Below are positions 26,688 through 36,071 of a stretch of 64,000 bases of DNA, one piece after another (positions within the stretch are counted from its first letter, which is position 1; every line of letters begins with the position of its first letter). Location of the stretch: positions 1 through 64,000 of the forward strand of contig PBIQ01000025.1 in the NCBI GenBank assembly GCA_002720485.1, in the 5' to 3' direction. The DNA comes from Acidimicrobiaceae bacterium (GTDB lineage Bacteria; Actinomycetota; Acidimicrobiia; Acidimicrobiales; UBA8592). A program made the translations under genes and the position numbers. The notes under the pieces were generated by a model. It saw only the letters and a list, made by a program, of their open reading frames with translations. It was not told where the DNA came from and did not search any database.

Positions 26688-29600
26688 TCAGGAAGCTGTT
26701 AACGCCCACAGTGCGTCCTCGTCAACGCCGTAAATGACATTTTTACCTGATGTAAATACTTGTTTCAGGGCGGGGTGATTAGCGAAAGAAACTATTGCAT
26801 CTGGATTTCCAAATCGGTGTTCTTGAACTCCTACGATTACGTAGTCGACCTGATAGGCAAGAAGGAATTTTTCAAGAGTTTCTTGGCTTGCTTCTGTATA
26901 GAAATTTTGGATGTCCATGCGCCTTTGATGAATCCAGTTGGAGTATTCCTGGCGTTGCTGATATTGATGCGATGACCATCCAAGTACCGTGGGTAAGCCC
27001 GTATGTATCGAGATACGACTATTCCAGTCATAGCTATCTCCTGACCATTCGACAATTGTCGGGCTTCCGGGAACATTCGACCTTATCCATTCAATCAAAG
27101 GGAGGTCTTCAGCGATCCGTATTTCTGTCGCAGCCTCGTCCGCACTTCGGCCTTTTCTAGTTATTGTTGGGTCATAATCGAGATAGGCGATTCCGTTAAG
27201 GCCCCTATAGTCTGAGCTAAACCTAGTCGAAAGCCGCGGACCCGTCGCCAACAATGGGTAGGTTAAACCGATTATGACTGCAGCTAGAATAAAGAACCTC
27301 CAAATTCCGTGAGGGGAGACCCGAGCGATTGAGCGTTTTTCCTTTTGAGGTTTCCATGCCTCTTTCGTAAAGTCCCAGATTTGGTACGTTGCAAATGCAG
27401 ATCCAATTGCGAAGAAAAGCCACCCTTGAAGCCAGAACTTAAAGACCGTATTCATGCGCTCTACGTCGTTGTTAATGGTAATAACCTCAGGCCCACCGAT
27501 CACAGCAAATCCAAATAAAAACATAATCGTTGCGAAGAGCATTCCAATATTGACATTATGGTTTCTGCACTCGTATTCAATGAGTAGCAGTGCACAGAAG
27601 CCTCCGAAGATTGTTATTGCGAAAGCTGCACTGACCTTTATGATGCAGATGAGCACCACCCCGAGACACATGACAAATATTGCGGACTTGGTCCAGTTGT
27701 TTCGTCGCAAAATTTCAGGAAGAAAGTGAACAGTTACATTGTGTTTACTATGGTCTCGGCGTGTCTTGAGGAAACTTACGCCGAAGAAAATAAAAGCTAT
27801 CGCGAGAAAAACCCCCCAATGAGATATGAAGTCATCAAACGGCGAAGTCCATTTTGACCGGTGTATTCCGACATTGAAGTTTTTAGTGTCTCTGAGATAT
27901 GGCCACAGGAACGCTGTATGCGAAAGTAGCGCCATAGAGAAGTGGCAAACGAATTGAAAAATACGATTTTGGATTATCTGTTTACACAGTACAGAGGCTG
28001 CAGCTAGAAGGCCTAAGGCCCCAAAAACGAATATGAGTGTATTGCCACCGGAGCTAACAGCACTCAACAGTATTGCTAGTCCAGCCACTGCAAATAGGGA
28101 GGCCTTATTTCTATTCCCTGTGTCTTCCGCTGTGTTGGCTAGAAGTCCCGCACCTATAAAGAAGGTGACAAATAATAGAAGATATGAAGTCGGATAGTCC
28201 CAGGTATTTGTCATTCTTGTAACACCAGAAAGTAACCCAATGGCTATAGCTAAATATCCGCTGTTTCTTTTCGCGCCCTGCCTGCAAGCGGATAGATATG
28301 CTAACGAAACTGCAAGTAATAAGCTGCTGACTGCCATTCCCATCAGATGTGGATGGAGGTCACCAAAGAGAAAAGTAAAATAAGGAAATTCAGTAATGTC
28401 GAAATTCCCCGAATTGACCCGACTGGAAGCCCACCAATCGAATCTCCTCAGGCTGCCTCCTGTAATCCACATCCACGTTCCTCCAGCCAATTCGACCAAA
28501 AAACCTAGAACGGGCCAGTCCTCCATAAAAGTCCAAGTATTCGCAAGTTGGAGACGTTTAAAATGCACCCTCAGTGCATCAAATGTTCCAGATACCATAA
28601 AAAAGAAAAGGCCCAAAATCCCTGTCTTTGCTGCGGTCGATTTCGAAACAAGTCGTTTAGATTCTGGAGATCGACTAGCCATTACAAGGTTATAGGTGAG
28701 GGAAAAGATGGTTGCGCCAACCAGAGCTCCAAATGTGGCAACTCCAAACTGGAATGCAACTTCCGGAAGTACCTTTAGGGCGCGCATAGGTACTGCAACG
28801 AGGAACCAGCCGAAATAGTAGTAATTCATTGCGCCCCCAGCGAACCAAGGGTCGTATGGGGGTAATTCTGTTGATCTTCCTACGGCAGTTAGGTACCCAA
28901 GTTCCATTGGTTTTTCTCCGCCGAGGTAGGACTCCCACAGATCAGGATTCAGCGACCGCAGCATTAAGAGAAAGGCAAAGATAGATAGAAAAATGATTTC
29001 GCTTACAAGCCATACGGATCGGTGCTTACGAAAGAGTTGAAAAAGACGTGCTCGATGTCCCCGCCAGAAAGCTAGTCCTATGAGGAACATCACCGCCATG
29101 CTTGCGAGAGCTGTCGTTTGGTTAAATTCACAAACGTCCCACACCACGAGAAGCCAGAGAAGCGCGCCGGATGAAAGAAACCCAATTACCTTGCTCAAAG
29201 CATATCCTCTATCCGAAAACTGTCGAAACAGTAATGTCGACCATGGCAAAACGGCAAAGGCAGCTATCTGAAGCCACAAGATCCACCAGACCCAATGGGG
29301 TGCGCCCATAAATCTATCTTGTGTGAATGCTCCATAGAACGTTGTGTTATTTTGCAAAGAAGAACTTACAGATGGGCTAAGAAGTAGAGCGTTTGAGTTT
29401 GCGTCTTTGGGCTCGAGATTAGGCGCATATGTTGCACGGAATGGATTTAGGATTCTAAGAGCGTTAGACCGTGACCATTCACTGGTCTTTTCCCAGATAG
29501 TGACTCTTGGGTGGTCATAGACTGTAAATGTCTCTTCACCATTTGAGTCCAAAATTTTTATGCCGAAAAGTGAAGGGGAATTGCTGAAGTCTGCAACAAC

Positions 29601-31373
29601 TTCAAACCCAAGTTCGCCCGAAAAGAGGGCCTCATAGTAGGAGCTGGTTCCAGGGTACTCTGCAGGCATTCGTGGGATGGAACCATAGAGCCGATTGCTA
29701 GCTTCAATGATGTAGTCGGTTGATTCAAGGTGATCAACAAGGGTAATAAGTTTGGGCTCTCCTGAGCGAGGATCATTAAGCTGGTCAGATCGAAATAGAT
29801 CAAGGTCAACGTATTTGAGATCCGGAGGAGTTTCGCCGGATATGGGAAGAGGTAGCCGGTCGTCCCAGATTTGGTGAGTAACGGTAGAGTTCGGCTCTAT
29901 ATTCTCATTGATCCATTCCGATGCTGATATTCGCGGGTGGGTGTCGTCGTAAACACCGTTTACGAATGCGGACCCCCAAAAAAGTGTTCCCGCTACTAGA
30001 ACTACAGCCGAGCATTGGCCTATCCGGTAAAGGACAGAACGATCTCCAAGGGTAATTCTTTTTTCCCTTCCCCAATTCCAAAGGCGGTAGATGCCGTATC
30101 CACCGAAAGTAATAACTATCGGATATGCAGGTAGGAGGTACCTGATCAAAGGGTTGAATTGCTGGCTTACCAGTGCGAGCATGATCAGCACAAAGCTAAG
30201 GGGAATAAGTAACGTAAAGTTTCGTCTTTTGATGATTTCAGAACATATGAAGTAAAGGCCGATCAAAGCAGCAATAGCTAACGGGGGTCCCATACCGTGC
30301 CAAAAAACAGACTTAATTGGAAACCAGAGAGGCGTGATTCCAACCCATTGAATGATCCAAGGCACATCAGCGCCAGAATTTATAGATCGAAGGTATTTGA
30401 TATCTGAAAGGAATCTTTCATCGAAAGTAATGAACCCGCTAAAGGCGTAAGGTTGGAGGACTCTGAAACACAGAAACGCTGCAAAGAGCATCGATATCGC
30501 CAATACAAAAAATTTTGCCAACTCCTTAATCATCTCAGATGGCTCTTTGGATTTGGCCCTGCTAAACAGGGATAAAATAATCGTCACAAAGGGGACTATG
30601 GCTACTGCAAGGCCGCTAAGTTTTGCTGCGGTAGTAAGTCCAAAAGCAATACCGGTGCAGAGAGTGATACCCAGCAATCTTGGAGTAAAAAATTTCTTGT
30701 TATCGCTCGATAATCGGATGGTTTTAAAAAGCTTTACCGAAAGAAGCACCGTTAGGCTAGCGAAAAATGTTACCCATGGCTCAGCCCCATAAAAATGGCT
30801 GTATTGGATATGGAGAGCGGCAAATGATTGCAGGACTGCGGAAATGAATCCCACTTTTCTGTTGAACAGTTCTCGGCCAAGAAGATATACGAGAAAAATA
30901 GTTCCTGTGTCAATGATTGCAGAGAGAAGCCGGCCGATCAGGTTAGCCTTATAACCGCTATCAAAAGCTTTAGCACTAATCTTTTGGCTGGTACTTGTAG
31001 CCGATGTTTCTTTTAATCCGATACCGAATCTGTCCGCTGTGTTAACAAATGCATTGGGGATAAAGGCGTCTTTCTCTAGATAATTTGCAGTTGCCTTTGT
31101 TATGAAGAGAGGGAAAGTGCCATAGACCCAAGTGTCGCGATGATTATATGGGTTGAGGCTTGAATTGGCCGAGTCAAAGTAGCTTCCGGTTCCCGGCCAT
31201 GAGATATCTTCAGTAACCATGCTCCAGTAGCGCTCGTCTGGGTGCTGGTGGGTTCCTTGGTCCCAATTGATGTTCCAAACTCGAAGAGTGAAGCCGACCA
31301 TAAGGAGGATGACGAGAGATAAGCGGCGAAATAGCTTAAGGTTCTTGCGTAAAACAAAATTTAACGAGTGCAC
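26688..31373 (-). CDS. Giant fusion of a GT39/ArnT-like glycosyltransferase and a DUF2298 (YYY) membrane glycosyltransferase
   Basis: A 1,561-residue protein made of two complete GT-C modules. The N-terminal module (about 1-680) has HPDERYWSM in its first loop, a PMT/ArnT-like signature, then about eleven helices and an outward domain. The C-terminal module (about 690-1561) has PPYDPWFAGG, NYYYFGW and FGDLHPHLMGM, the hallmarks of the Chloroflexi/archaeal YYY family, and a closing domain with VDYVIVGVQE. Both halves should use polyprenyl-linked sugars. I start at the GTG at 31373 because TACGGT lies 7 nt upstream; the frame is open to a TTG at 31487, which would overlap the divergent nfu start. 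It ends 2 bp from the Agl23-like gene. Confidence 0.8.
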   Translation of the reverse strand: MHSLNFVLRKNLKLFRRLSLVILLMVGFTLRVWNINWDQGTHQHPDERYWSMVTEDISWPGTGSYFDSANSSLNPYNHRDTWVYGTFPLFITKATANYLEKDAFIPNAFVNTADRFGIGLKETSATSTSQKISAKAFDSGYKANLIGRLLSAIIDTGTIFLVYLLGRELFNRKVGFISAVLQSFAALHIQYSHFYGAEPWVTFFASLTVLLSVKLFKTIRLSSDNKKFFTPRLLGITLCTGIAFGLTTAAKLSGLAVAIVPFVTIILSLFSRAKSKEPSEMIKELAKFFVLAISMLFAAFLCFRVLQPYAFSGFITFDERFLSDIKYLRSINSGADVPWIIQWVGITPLWFPIKSVFWHGMGPPLAIAALIGLYFICSEIIKRRNFTLLIPLSFVLIMLALVSQQFNPLIRYLLPAYPIVITFGGYGIYRLWNWGREKRITLGDRSVLYRIGQCSAVVLVAGTLFWGSAFVNGVYDDTHPRISASEWINENIEPNSTVTHQIWDDRLPLPISGETPPDLKYVDLDLFRSDQLNDPRSGEPKLITLVDHLESTDYIIEASNRLYGSIPRMPAEYPGTSSYYEALFSGELGFEVVADFSNSPSLFGIKILDSNGEETFTVYDHPRVTIWEKTSEWSRSNALRILNPFRATYAPNLEPKDANSNALLLSPSVSSSLQNNTTFYGAFTQDRFMGAPHWVWWILWLQIAAFAVLPWSTLLFRQFSDRGYALSKVIGFLSSGALLWLLVVWDVCEFNQTTALASMAVMFLIGLAFWRGHRARLFQLFRKHRSVWLVSEIIFLSIFAFLLMLRSLNPDLWESYLGGEKPMELGYLTAVGRSTELPPYDPWFAGGAMNYYYFGWFLVAVPMRALKVLPEVAFQFGVATFGALVGATIFSLTYNLVMASRSPESKRLVSKSTAAKTGILGLFFFMVSGTFDALRVHFKRLQLANTWTFMEDWPVLGFLVELAGGTWMWITGGSLRRFDWWASSRVNSGNFDITEFPYFTFLFGDLHPHLMGMAVSSLLLAVSLAYLSACRQGAKRNSGYLAIAIGLLSGVTRMTNTWDYPTSYLLLFVTFFIGAGLLANTAEDTGNRNKASLFAVAGLAILLSAVSSGGNTLIFVFGALGLLAAASVLCKQIIQNRIFQFVCHFSMALLSHTAFLWPYLRDTKNFNVGIHRSKWTSPFDDFISHWGVFLAIAFIFFGVSFLKTRRDHSKHNVTVHFLPEILRRNNWTKSAIFVMCLGVVLICIIKVSAAFAITIFGGFCALLLIEYECRNHNVNIGMLFATIMFLFGFAVIGGPEVITINNDVERMNTVFKFWLQGWLFFAIGSAFATYQIWDFTKEAWKPQKEKRSIARVSPHGIWRFFILAAVIIGLTYPLLATGPRLSTRFSSDYRGLNGIAYLDYDPTITRKGRSADEAATEIRIAEDLPLIEWIRSNVPGSPTIVEWSGDSYDWNSRISIHTGLPTVLGWSSHQYQQRQEYSNWIHQRRMDIQNFYTEASQETLEKFLLAYQVDYVIVGVQEHRFGNPDAIVSFANHPALKQVFTSGKNVIYGVDEDALWALTAS

Positions 31374-31380
31374 ATTAAGT

Positions 31381-31386
31381 ACCGTA
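31381..31386 (-). promoter_or_regulatory. Predicted -10 box of a leaderless promoter (GT39-YYY fusion)
   Basis: TACGGT on the minus strand followed by 7 nt and the GTG at 31373. It decides between this start and the TTG at 31487. Confidence 0.5.
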
Positions 31387-31460
31387 GATCGTGGTCGCCG
31401 AATACGGAGATATCTTGAGTGAAATTCCTGTTTAGCTGTATACCTTGGAAGGAATTTGGG

Positions 31461-31466
31461 TAATAT
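31461..31466 (+). promoter_or_regulatory. Predicted -10 box of a leaderless promoter (nfu)
   Basis: TAATAT followed by 6 nt and the ATG at 31473. Confidence 0.5.
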
Positions 31467-31472
31467 TTTGTT

Positions 31473-32108
31473 ATGACCATTGACCAACTTGAAACTAGCG
31501 AAGGTGCAACAAAAGGACTATTAGTTACTGAGGCAGCCGTGGAAAAAGTTCTAGAGGTCAGGTCGGAAGAGGACGAGCCTGAAAAGCTTGGTCTTCGCGT
31601 CCAAATCATAGGAGTTAATGGACCAGAATTCTCGTATGATCTCTCTTTTGAAAGCATTAATGACGCGTTAGAAAGCGATGTTATTTCGACTATTGGCGAT
31701 CTTACGATCCTCGTCCCCGAAGAAAGCTACGAGAATCTTGACGGAGCAACTTTGGACCTTCCCAGTAACCCCATGCAAGGGGGGCTAGTAATTCGGAATC
31801 CTAATCGTCCGAATATGTTGGACGGGGAGGAACTTGAACTAACGGGGACCACCGGTGAAAAACTCCAACAGCTTCTTGACCGCCACATCAACCCGTCGCT
31901 AGCTGCCCATGGAGGTTACGCTGAGCTAGTAAAAATGGAAGGAACCGCAGCACATATACTTATGGGTGGTGGTTGCCAAGGATGTGCCATGTCTGCTGCA
32001 ACCCTTAGGCAGGGAATAGAGGTAATGATCGCTGAAGCAATCCCTGAGATCACAGAAATCGTGGACCTCACAGATCATGAGGCTGGGGAAAATCCTTTTT
32101 TTGATTAG
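31473..32108 (+). CDS. nfuA: NfuA-type iron-sulfur cluster carrier
   Basis: A 211-residue carrier that passes 4Fe-4S clusters to target enzymes. Two domains are visible. Residues about 15-115 look like a degenerate A-type (HesB/IscA) domain, including NPMQGGLVIRNPN, but with no cysteines. Residues about 125-205 are the NifU C-terminal domain with GGGCQGCAMS, whose CxxC binds the cluster in a homodimer. The same arrangement, including the cysteine-free N-terminal domain, occurs in Escherichia coli NfuA. Likely clients encoded here include MoaA (two clusters) and the RecB-like nuclease. It is convergent with dxs, with 4 bp between stops. Confidence 0.92.
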   Translation: MTIDQLETSEGATKGLLVTEAAVEKVLEVRSEEDEPEKLGLRVQIIGVNGPEFSYDLSFESINDALESDVISTIGDLTILVPEESYENLDGATLDLPSNPMQGGLVIRNPNRPNMLDGEELELTGTTGEKLQQLLDRHINPSLAAHGGYAELVKMEGTAAHILMGGGCQGCAMSAATLRQGIEVMIAEAIPEITEIVDLTDHEAGENPFFD

Positions 32109-32112
32109 AGCT

Positions 32113-33957
32113 CTATTCTTCGTTCTGTGAAAACTCGTGCAATAGCAGGATTTCTCTTGTAATGCCCTCAGAATCTAATCCGAGATGGGAGAGGATTTCG
32201 TCTGCGTTGCCTTGAGGGACATAAGCGGAGGGGACTCCCATGGTTCGGACGATGGGGCCGCGGCCGTTGAATCTCGAAAGTTTGTTTTGGATGGTGGATC
32301 CGATGCCTCCTTCGGTGATGCCGTCTTCGATAGTCACTACAACAGGGTGTCTGTGAGCGTCTTCAAGCATGTCCCCATCAATTGGGGCTACACATCGGAC
32401 ATCCCAAACTGAGCACCCGATACCATGCTGTTTTAAGTCTGTAGCTGCTTTTTTAGCCGGTTCTAGCATTTTCCCAATAGCGAGGATGCATACATTATCC
32501 CCCTCCTGAACTTTGCGAGCTTGTTTCCCCTTGCCAACTTCCGCTTCGTGAACAGTCGGTGCAGGAGTTCGGGGATATCGAATACACACCGGCCCATCAG
32601 TAATTTCCAAAGCATCTTGGAACATTTGTTGGAGTTCTTGGTATGAGGAAGGAGCGAAGAGAGTCATTCCGGGTATTTTGGACATCAGCATCATATCAAG
32701 CAGGCCATGGTGGGAAGCTCCGTCTGGGCCAGTGATTCCAGCTCGGTCAAGGCAAAAAATTACTGGAAGCTTATGGAGTCCAACATCGAAGGCGATTTGG
32801 TCAAAGGCTCGATTAAGAAAAGTAGCGTAAATAGCTACAACCGGCCGGAGGCCAGACATCGCCATGCCCGCCGCAGCGGTAGTTGCATGTTGCTCTGCTA
32901 TGCCTACGTCGAAGAAACGCTCCGGAAAGCGCTCTGAGAAAGGTAGAAGCCCAGTGCTATCAGGCATCGCTGCCGTGATAGCTACGATTTCCTGACGGCT
33001 TTCAGCTTCCTTTATGAGAGCTTCAGTGAAAGCGGCGGTATAGCTTCCGGGTTTAGGGTTTCCTATGTCGTGAAGCCTTTTTACAGGGTCGTTCTCAGCA
33101 GGTCCGTATCCTCGTCCTTTCTCTGTAAGGACATGGATAACCGTGGGCCCATCAAAATCGGCAGCATTTCGAAAGGCGCGCTCCAGTTCTTCCACGTTGT
33201 GGCCGTCGAATGGACCGTTGTAACGGAGCCCGAGGTTCTCGAAGAATGAAGTCGGGTCCCATATTTCTCGTACGGCAGCTTTAGCTGCTTCTATTGCTTT
33301 TTCAACAGATTCGCCGAAAGGAAGAATATTTTTTACTTTTCTTTCAAGTTTTTCCTGCTGTTCAAGATACCGAGGGTTGTTTCGTAGTCGCTTAAGGCTG
33401 TCAGATAGTCGTGAGATAGTCGGAGCGTATGAACGCCCGTTGTCATTTAGGACAATAATGACGTTGCTTCCGGCATGGCCGAGGTTATTTAAGCCTTCAA
33501 ATGCCATCCCTCCAGTAAGGGCACCATCGCCAACGATCGCAATGACTCTTCGTCCCTCACCCGTATCACTTGATTGGGCAGCTGCTATTCCAAATGCGTA
33601 GCTTAATGCTGTTGAAGCATGACTATTCTCTATCCAGTCGTGTTCTGATTCGGCACGGCTTGGGTACCCGGATAGCCCATCGGCTTTTCGTAATGAACTG
33701 AAATCTTCTGTGCGACCAGTGAGAATTTTATGGACATACGATTGATGTCCTGTGTCCCAAAGCAAAATATCTCTCGGCGAATCGAATGCTCGATGTAGGG
33801 CGATTGTTAATTCTACGACTCCGAGATTCGACACTAGGTGCCCGCCGTTCGCTTCAACTGTATCAACAATAAATGAGCGTATTTCTTGTGAGAGTATCCT
33901 CAACTCAGAAGAGGAGAGTCTTCGGAGATCAGCAGGGCAAGTAATTTGTTCTAGCAT
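32113..33957 (-). CDS. dxs: 1-deoxy-D-xylulose-5-phosphate synthase
   Basis: Thiamine-diphosphate enzyme that condenses pyruvate and glyceraldehyde 3-phosphate, the first step of the MEP isoprenoid pathway. The 614-residue protein has WDTGHQSYVHK near 65, GDGALTGGMAFEGLNN near 145 with the thiamine-diphosphate/Mg site and NDN downstream, then the transketolase pyrimidine domain with DVGIAEQHA, and a C-terminal transketolase domain ending in HLGLDSEGI. Length is normal. It supplies precursors for the polyprenyl carriers used by UppP and the GT-C enzymes in this window. No clear ribosome-binding site precedes the ATG at 33957. Confidence 0.97.
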   Translation of the reverse strand: MLEQITCPADLRRLSSSELRILSQEIRSFIVDTVEANGGHLVSNLGVVELTIALHRAFDSPRDILLWDTGHQSYVHKILTGRTEDFSSLRKADGLSGYPSRAESEHDWIENSHASTALSYAFGIAAAQSSDTGEGRRVIAIVGDGALTGGMAFEGLNNLGHAGSNVIIVLNDNGRSYAPTISRLSDSLKRLRNNPRYLEQQEKLERKVKNILPFGESVEKAIEAAKAAVREIWDPTSFFENLGLRYNGPFDGHNVEELERAFRNAADFDGPTVIHVLTEKGRGYGPAENDPVKRLHDIGNPKPGSYTAAFTEALIKEAESRQEIVAITAAMPDSTGLLPFSERFPERFFDVGIAEQHATTAAAGMAMSGLRPVVAIYATFLNRAFDQIAFDVGLHKLPVIFCLDRAGITGPDGASHHGLLDMMLMSKIPGMTLFAPSSYQELQQMFQDALEITDGPVCIRYPRTPAPTVHEAEVGKGKQARKVQEGDNVCILAIGKMLEPAKKAATDLKQHGIGCSVWDVRCVAPIDGDMLEDAHRHPVVVTIEDGITEGGIGSTIQNKLSRFNGRGPIVRTMGVPSAYVPQGNADEILSHLGLDSEGITREILLLHEFSQNEE

Positions 33958-34019
33958 AACTTTCTCGGTTCGTTTTTACGTTAGCAGTTGTTTATTGATT
34001 TCCCATAGAGGAAATCAAA

Positions 34020-34835
34020 CTAGATATGTGGCGTCTGCCACTTTGTAGGAGCTTGCGTTTCGGCCCACTTTTGCAACCGGTTCCCGATCCAGTAACCGGC
34101 CCAGAGAATTACGCCACCTCCAACAGCGTCAATCCAATAGTGGTTGGCTGTGACGACAATTGCGAAAAGAGTACACGCTGGATACATGGCTAAAGCGACT
34201 CGAGAGATCCGGCGTTGTAGGTATGGCTTCAACGCTAAATAGCTCCAAAAAGCCCAGGCGAAATGGAGGCTTGGCATGGCGGCGTATTGATTCGACAGAT
34301 TTTCCATCATTCCTGAATCGAAACTCCATAATCCTCCCAGTTCAGCGACTGTGTCGACAAACGGACTGTTGTTGAGGCAAGCGCCATAGGCTCCACAATT
34401 TCCTAGCAGTCTCGGCGGCATCAACGGATACGTGGCGAAACCTATTAGGGCGAGTCCTGTAGTCGTCAACCCTATCGTTCTCCATCGTGGATAGGCATGT
34501 GGCTGGCGAAAGTACAAGTAGAGTAATGCGCCTAAAGTTATGGCGAAATGTAGAGTTCCATAGAAAATATTCCAGAACCTTAGAAACAAATCCAACCCTT
34601 GAAACCACGATTGAATATCTGCTTCAATGTATAACCCGAAGAAACGTTCGAGATCGATCATGTGCCCTGCATTACGCAGGGCAGTTTCAGGATCAACAGT
34701 CGCTGACCCAAACTGGTTTCGTACCCAAGAATAAACTGCGTAGAAAATTCCTATGAGTAGAAGCTCCCTGAACCAGTTTAGTTCTGGTTTGTTGTCCGAA
34801 GTTTTTGTTGTGTGGATACGTTGGTTTTCTTGCAT
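34020..34835 (-). CDS. PAP2-superfamily membrane phosphatase
   Basis: A 271-residue membrane protein with about six helices and the C-terminal PAP2 phosphatase motifs: AAMPSLHFAWA (KX6RP is degenerate, PSLH is intact) and NHYWIDAVGG with the catalytic His and Asp. The closest group I recognise is the PAP2_3/inositol-phosphorylceramide-synthase-like branch, whose members remove or exchange phosphate headgroups of lipids. It starts 2 bp after the stop of the flippase-like gene on the same strand, so the pair probably works together on lipid or polyprenyl intermediates. Substrate unknown. Confidence 0.85.
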   Translation of the reverse strand: MQENQRIHTTKTSDNKPELNWFRELLLIGIFYAVYSWVRNQFGSATVDPETALRNAGHMIDLERFFGLYIEADIQSWFQGLDLFLRFWNIFYGTLHFAITLGALLYLYFRQPHAYPRWRTIGLTTTGLALIGFATYPLMPPRLLGNCGAYGACLNNSPFVDTVAELGGLWSFDSGMMENLSNQYAAMPSLHFAWAFWSYLALKPYLQRRISRVALAMYPACTLFAIVVTANHYWIDAVGGGVILWAGYWIGNRLQKWAETQAPTKWQTPHI

Positions 34836-34837
34836 CT

Positions 34838-35938
34838 CTAGAGAGTTGATGACTCTATGTCATTTGTTTTGGAGCCTTTTCGACCTCCAAAGACGAGCAT
34901 TGGTAATCCGATAAAGCTATTGACCAAAGTTAAGGCATAAAGGGCGAGTCCCAGAGCAAGTGCTTGTTCGTTTGAGACATCAATTCCACTTAGAAATACC
35001 ACGAGAGTTCCCTCTCGGACTCCCAGCCCTCCAATACCCAGTGGAAGAACTTGAATAATAAGTACAGCGGGTATAAATGCCATCAAAGCTGTTAGTCCCA
35101 CTTCATCGATTCCAAGAGCCTCAACAGCGCATCCAGCTGCAAGAAGAAGTGCAAATTGATAAGCGAAGGCTGAAATAATGACCTCACGTGCAGATTTCGG
35201 ATTTCCCTTTAGTCGGTCAATTCCTAGATGGACAGCGTTTGCGAATCTTAAGAGGCCTTGACGGTTCTGAAGCCCTTTGCCTATTCGATTACTTCCGAGG
35301 AGAAGAATCACAAGTATTAGAGCGAGAAGAGTTACCATCGCTACTACTAAAGGCACTCTTGTCGAGGTTCCTAAACCAGTGAGGCCTGGGTTAATCGCAA
35401 AACCCAGCAAGGTGATTACCGGCAGAACGAGCCAACCGCTCAAGCGCTCAAATACAACTGAAGTGAAGCTAACCGGAGCATCATCCGTGTCTCGCGTAAG
35501 TCTTCCTATGCGAATGACATCGCCCCCGACTGTTGTTGGGAGAAAATTTGAAACAAATTGGCCGGCCATATAGTGGCTAAAAAGTCTCCATATTGACTGA
35601 TGTACCCCTAGCGCCCGAAGGACTCTTTGCCATCTAATTGCTCCTAGGATAAAGCCGATAAGCGTAAATATGAAAGCCCCGATAGTCCAGAAGGCTGTTT
35701 GCCTGTTCCAGTCTGGGATGAGTTCATCCCAGTCTATTCCATCCATAGATTTCAGAATTACTATGAGAAGAGCGACGCTTAACCCTATACGAAATGGGAT
35801 TGTGACCGAGTTGCGCTTCCACCATGGGATGGATTCTTTTTCTTGAGGTCTGGTGTAAATGTAACTCATCGGGGTGTCCGGCCAGGTAGGAATTGGATGT
35901 GGGAATAAATAGCTAGCAACTGCTAGGTTATTCCGCAT
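34838..35938 (-). CDS. YbhN/UPF0104-type flippase-like membrane protein (LPG-synthase TM domain)
   Basis: A 366-residue protein with about eight membrane helices. It matches the UPF0104/TIGR00374 group that includes the membrane domain of lysylphosphatidylglycerol synthase: FLPTTVGGDVIRIGR (about 135-149) and LPLGIGGLGVREG (about 301-313) are the two conserved Gly-rich loops. Proteins of this group are thought to move lipids across the membrane or take part in glycolipid synthesis. The N-terminus is uncertain: ATG at 35938 gives a 23-residue extension before MSYIYTRPQ (ATG at 35869). The 133 bp upstream to the next divergent gene end shows no other feature. Confidence 0.85.
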   Translation of the reverse strand: MRNNLAVASYLFPHPIPTWPDTPMSYIYTRPQEKESIPWWKRNSVTIPFRIGLSVALLIVILKSMDGIDWDELIPDWNRQTAFWTIGAFIFTLIGFILGAIRWQRVLRALGVHQSIWRLFSHYMAGQFVSNFLPTTVGGDVIRIGRLTRDTDDAPVSFTSVVFERLSGWLVLPVITLLGFAINPGLTGLGTSTRVPLVVAMVTLLALILVILLLGSNRIGKGLQNRQGLLRFANAVHLGIDRLKGNPKSAREVIISAFAYQFALLLAAGCAVEALGIDEVGLTALMAFIPAVLIIQVLPLGIGGLGVREGTLVVFLSGIDVSNEQALALGLALYALTLVNSFIGLPMLVFGGRKGSKTNDIESSTL

Positions 35939-36071
35939 TAGCAGTCAAATATCGGATTTCTGGACTTCTCTTGAGTTTCTTGCAGTATTTTCCCTTAAAC
36001 ACTTGAAAACTCAATGAATTTCGATTCCGAGTATCGGAGAATAATCCCACATTTCGGCGTTATAGAGCTAT

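Noticed and set aside
31374-31487. N-terminal extension of the GT-C fusion from a TTG at 31487
   Set aside because: It would overlap the divergent nfu start, adds a basic stretch without family similarity, and a TANNNT box sits 7 nt before the GTG at 31373.
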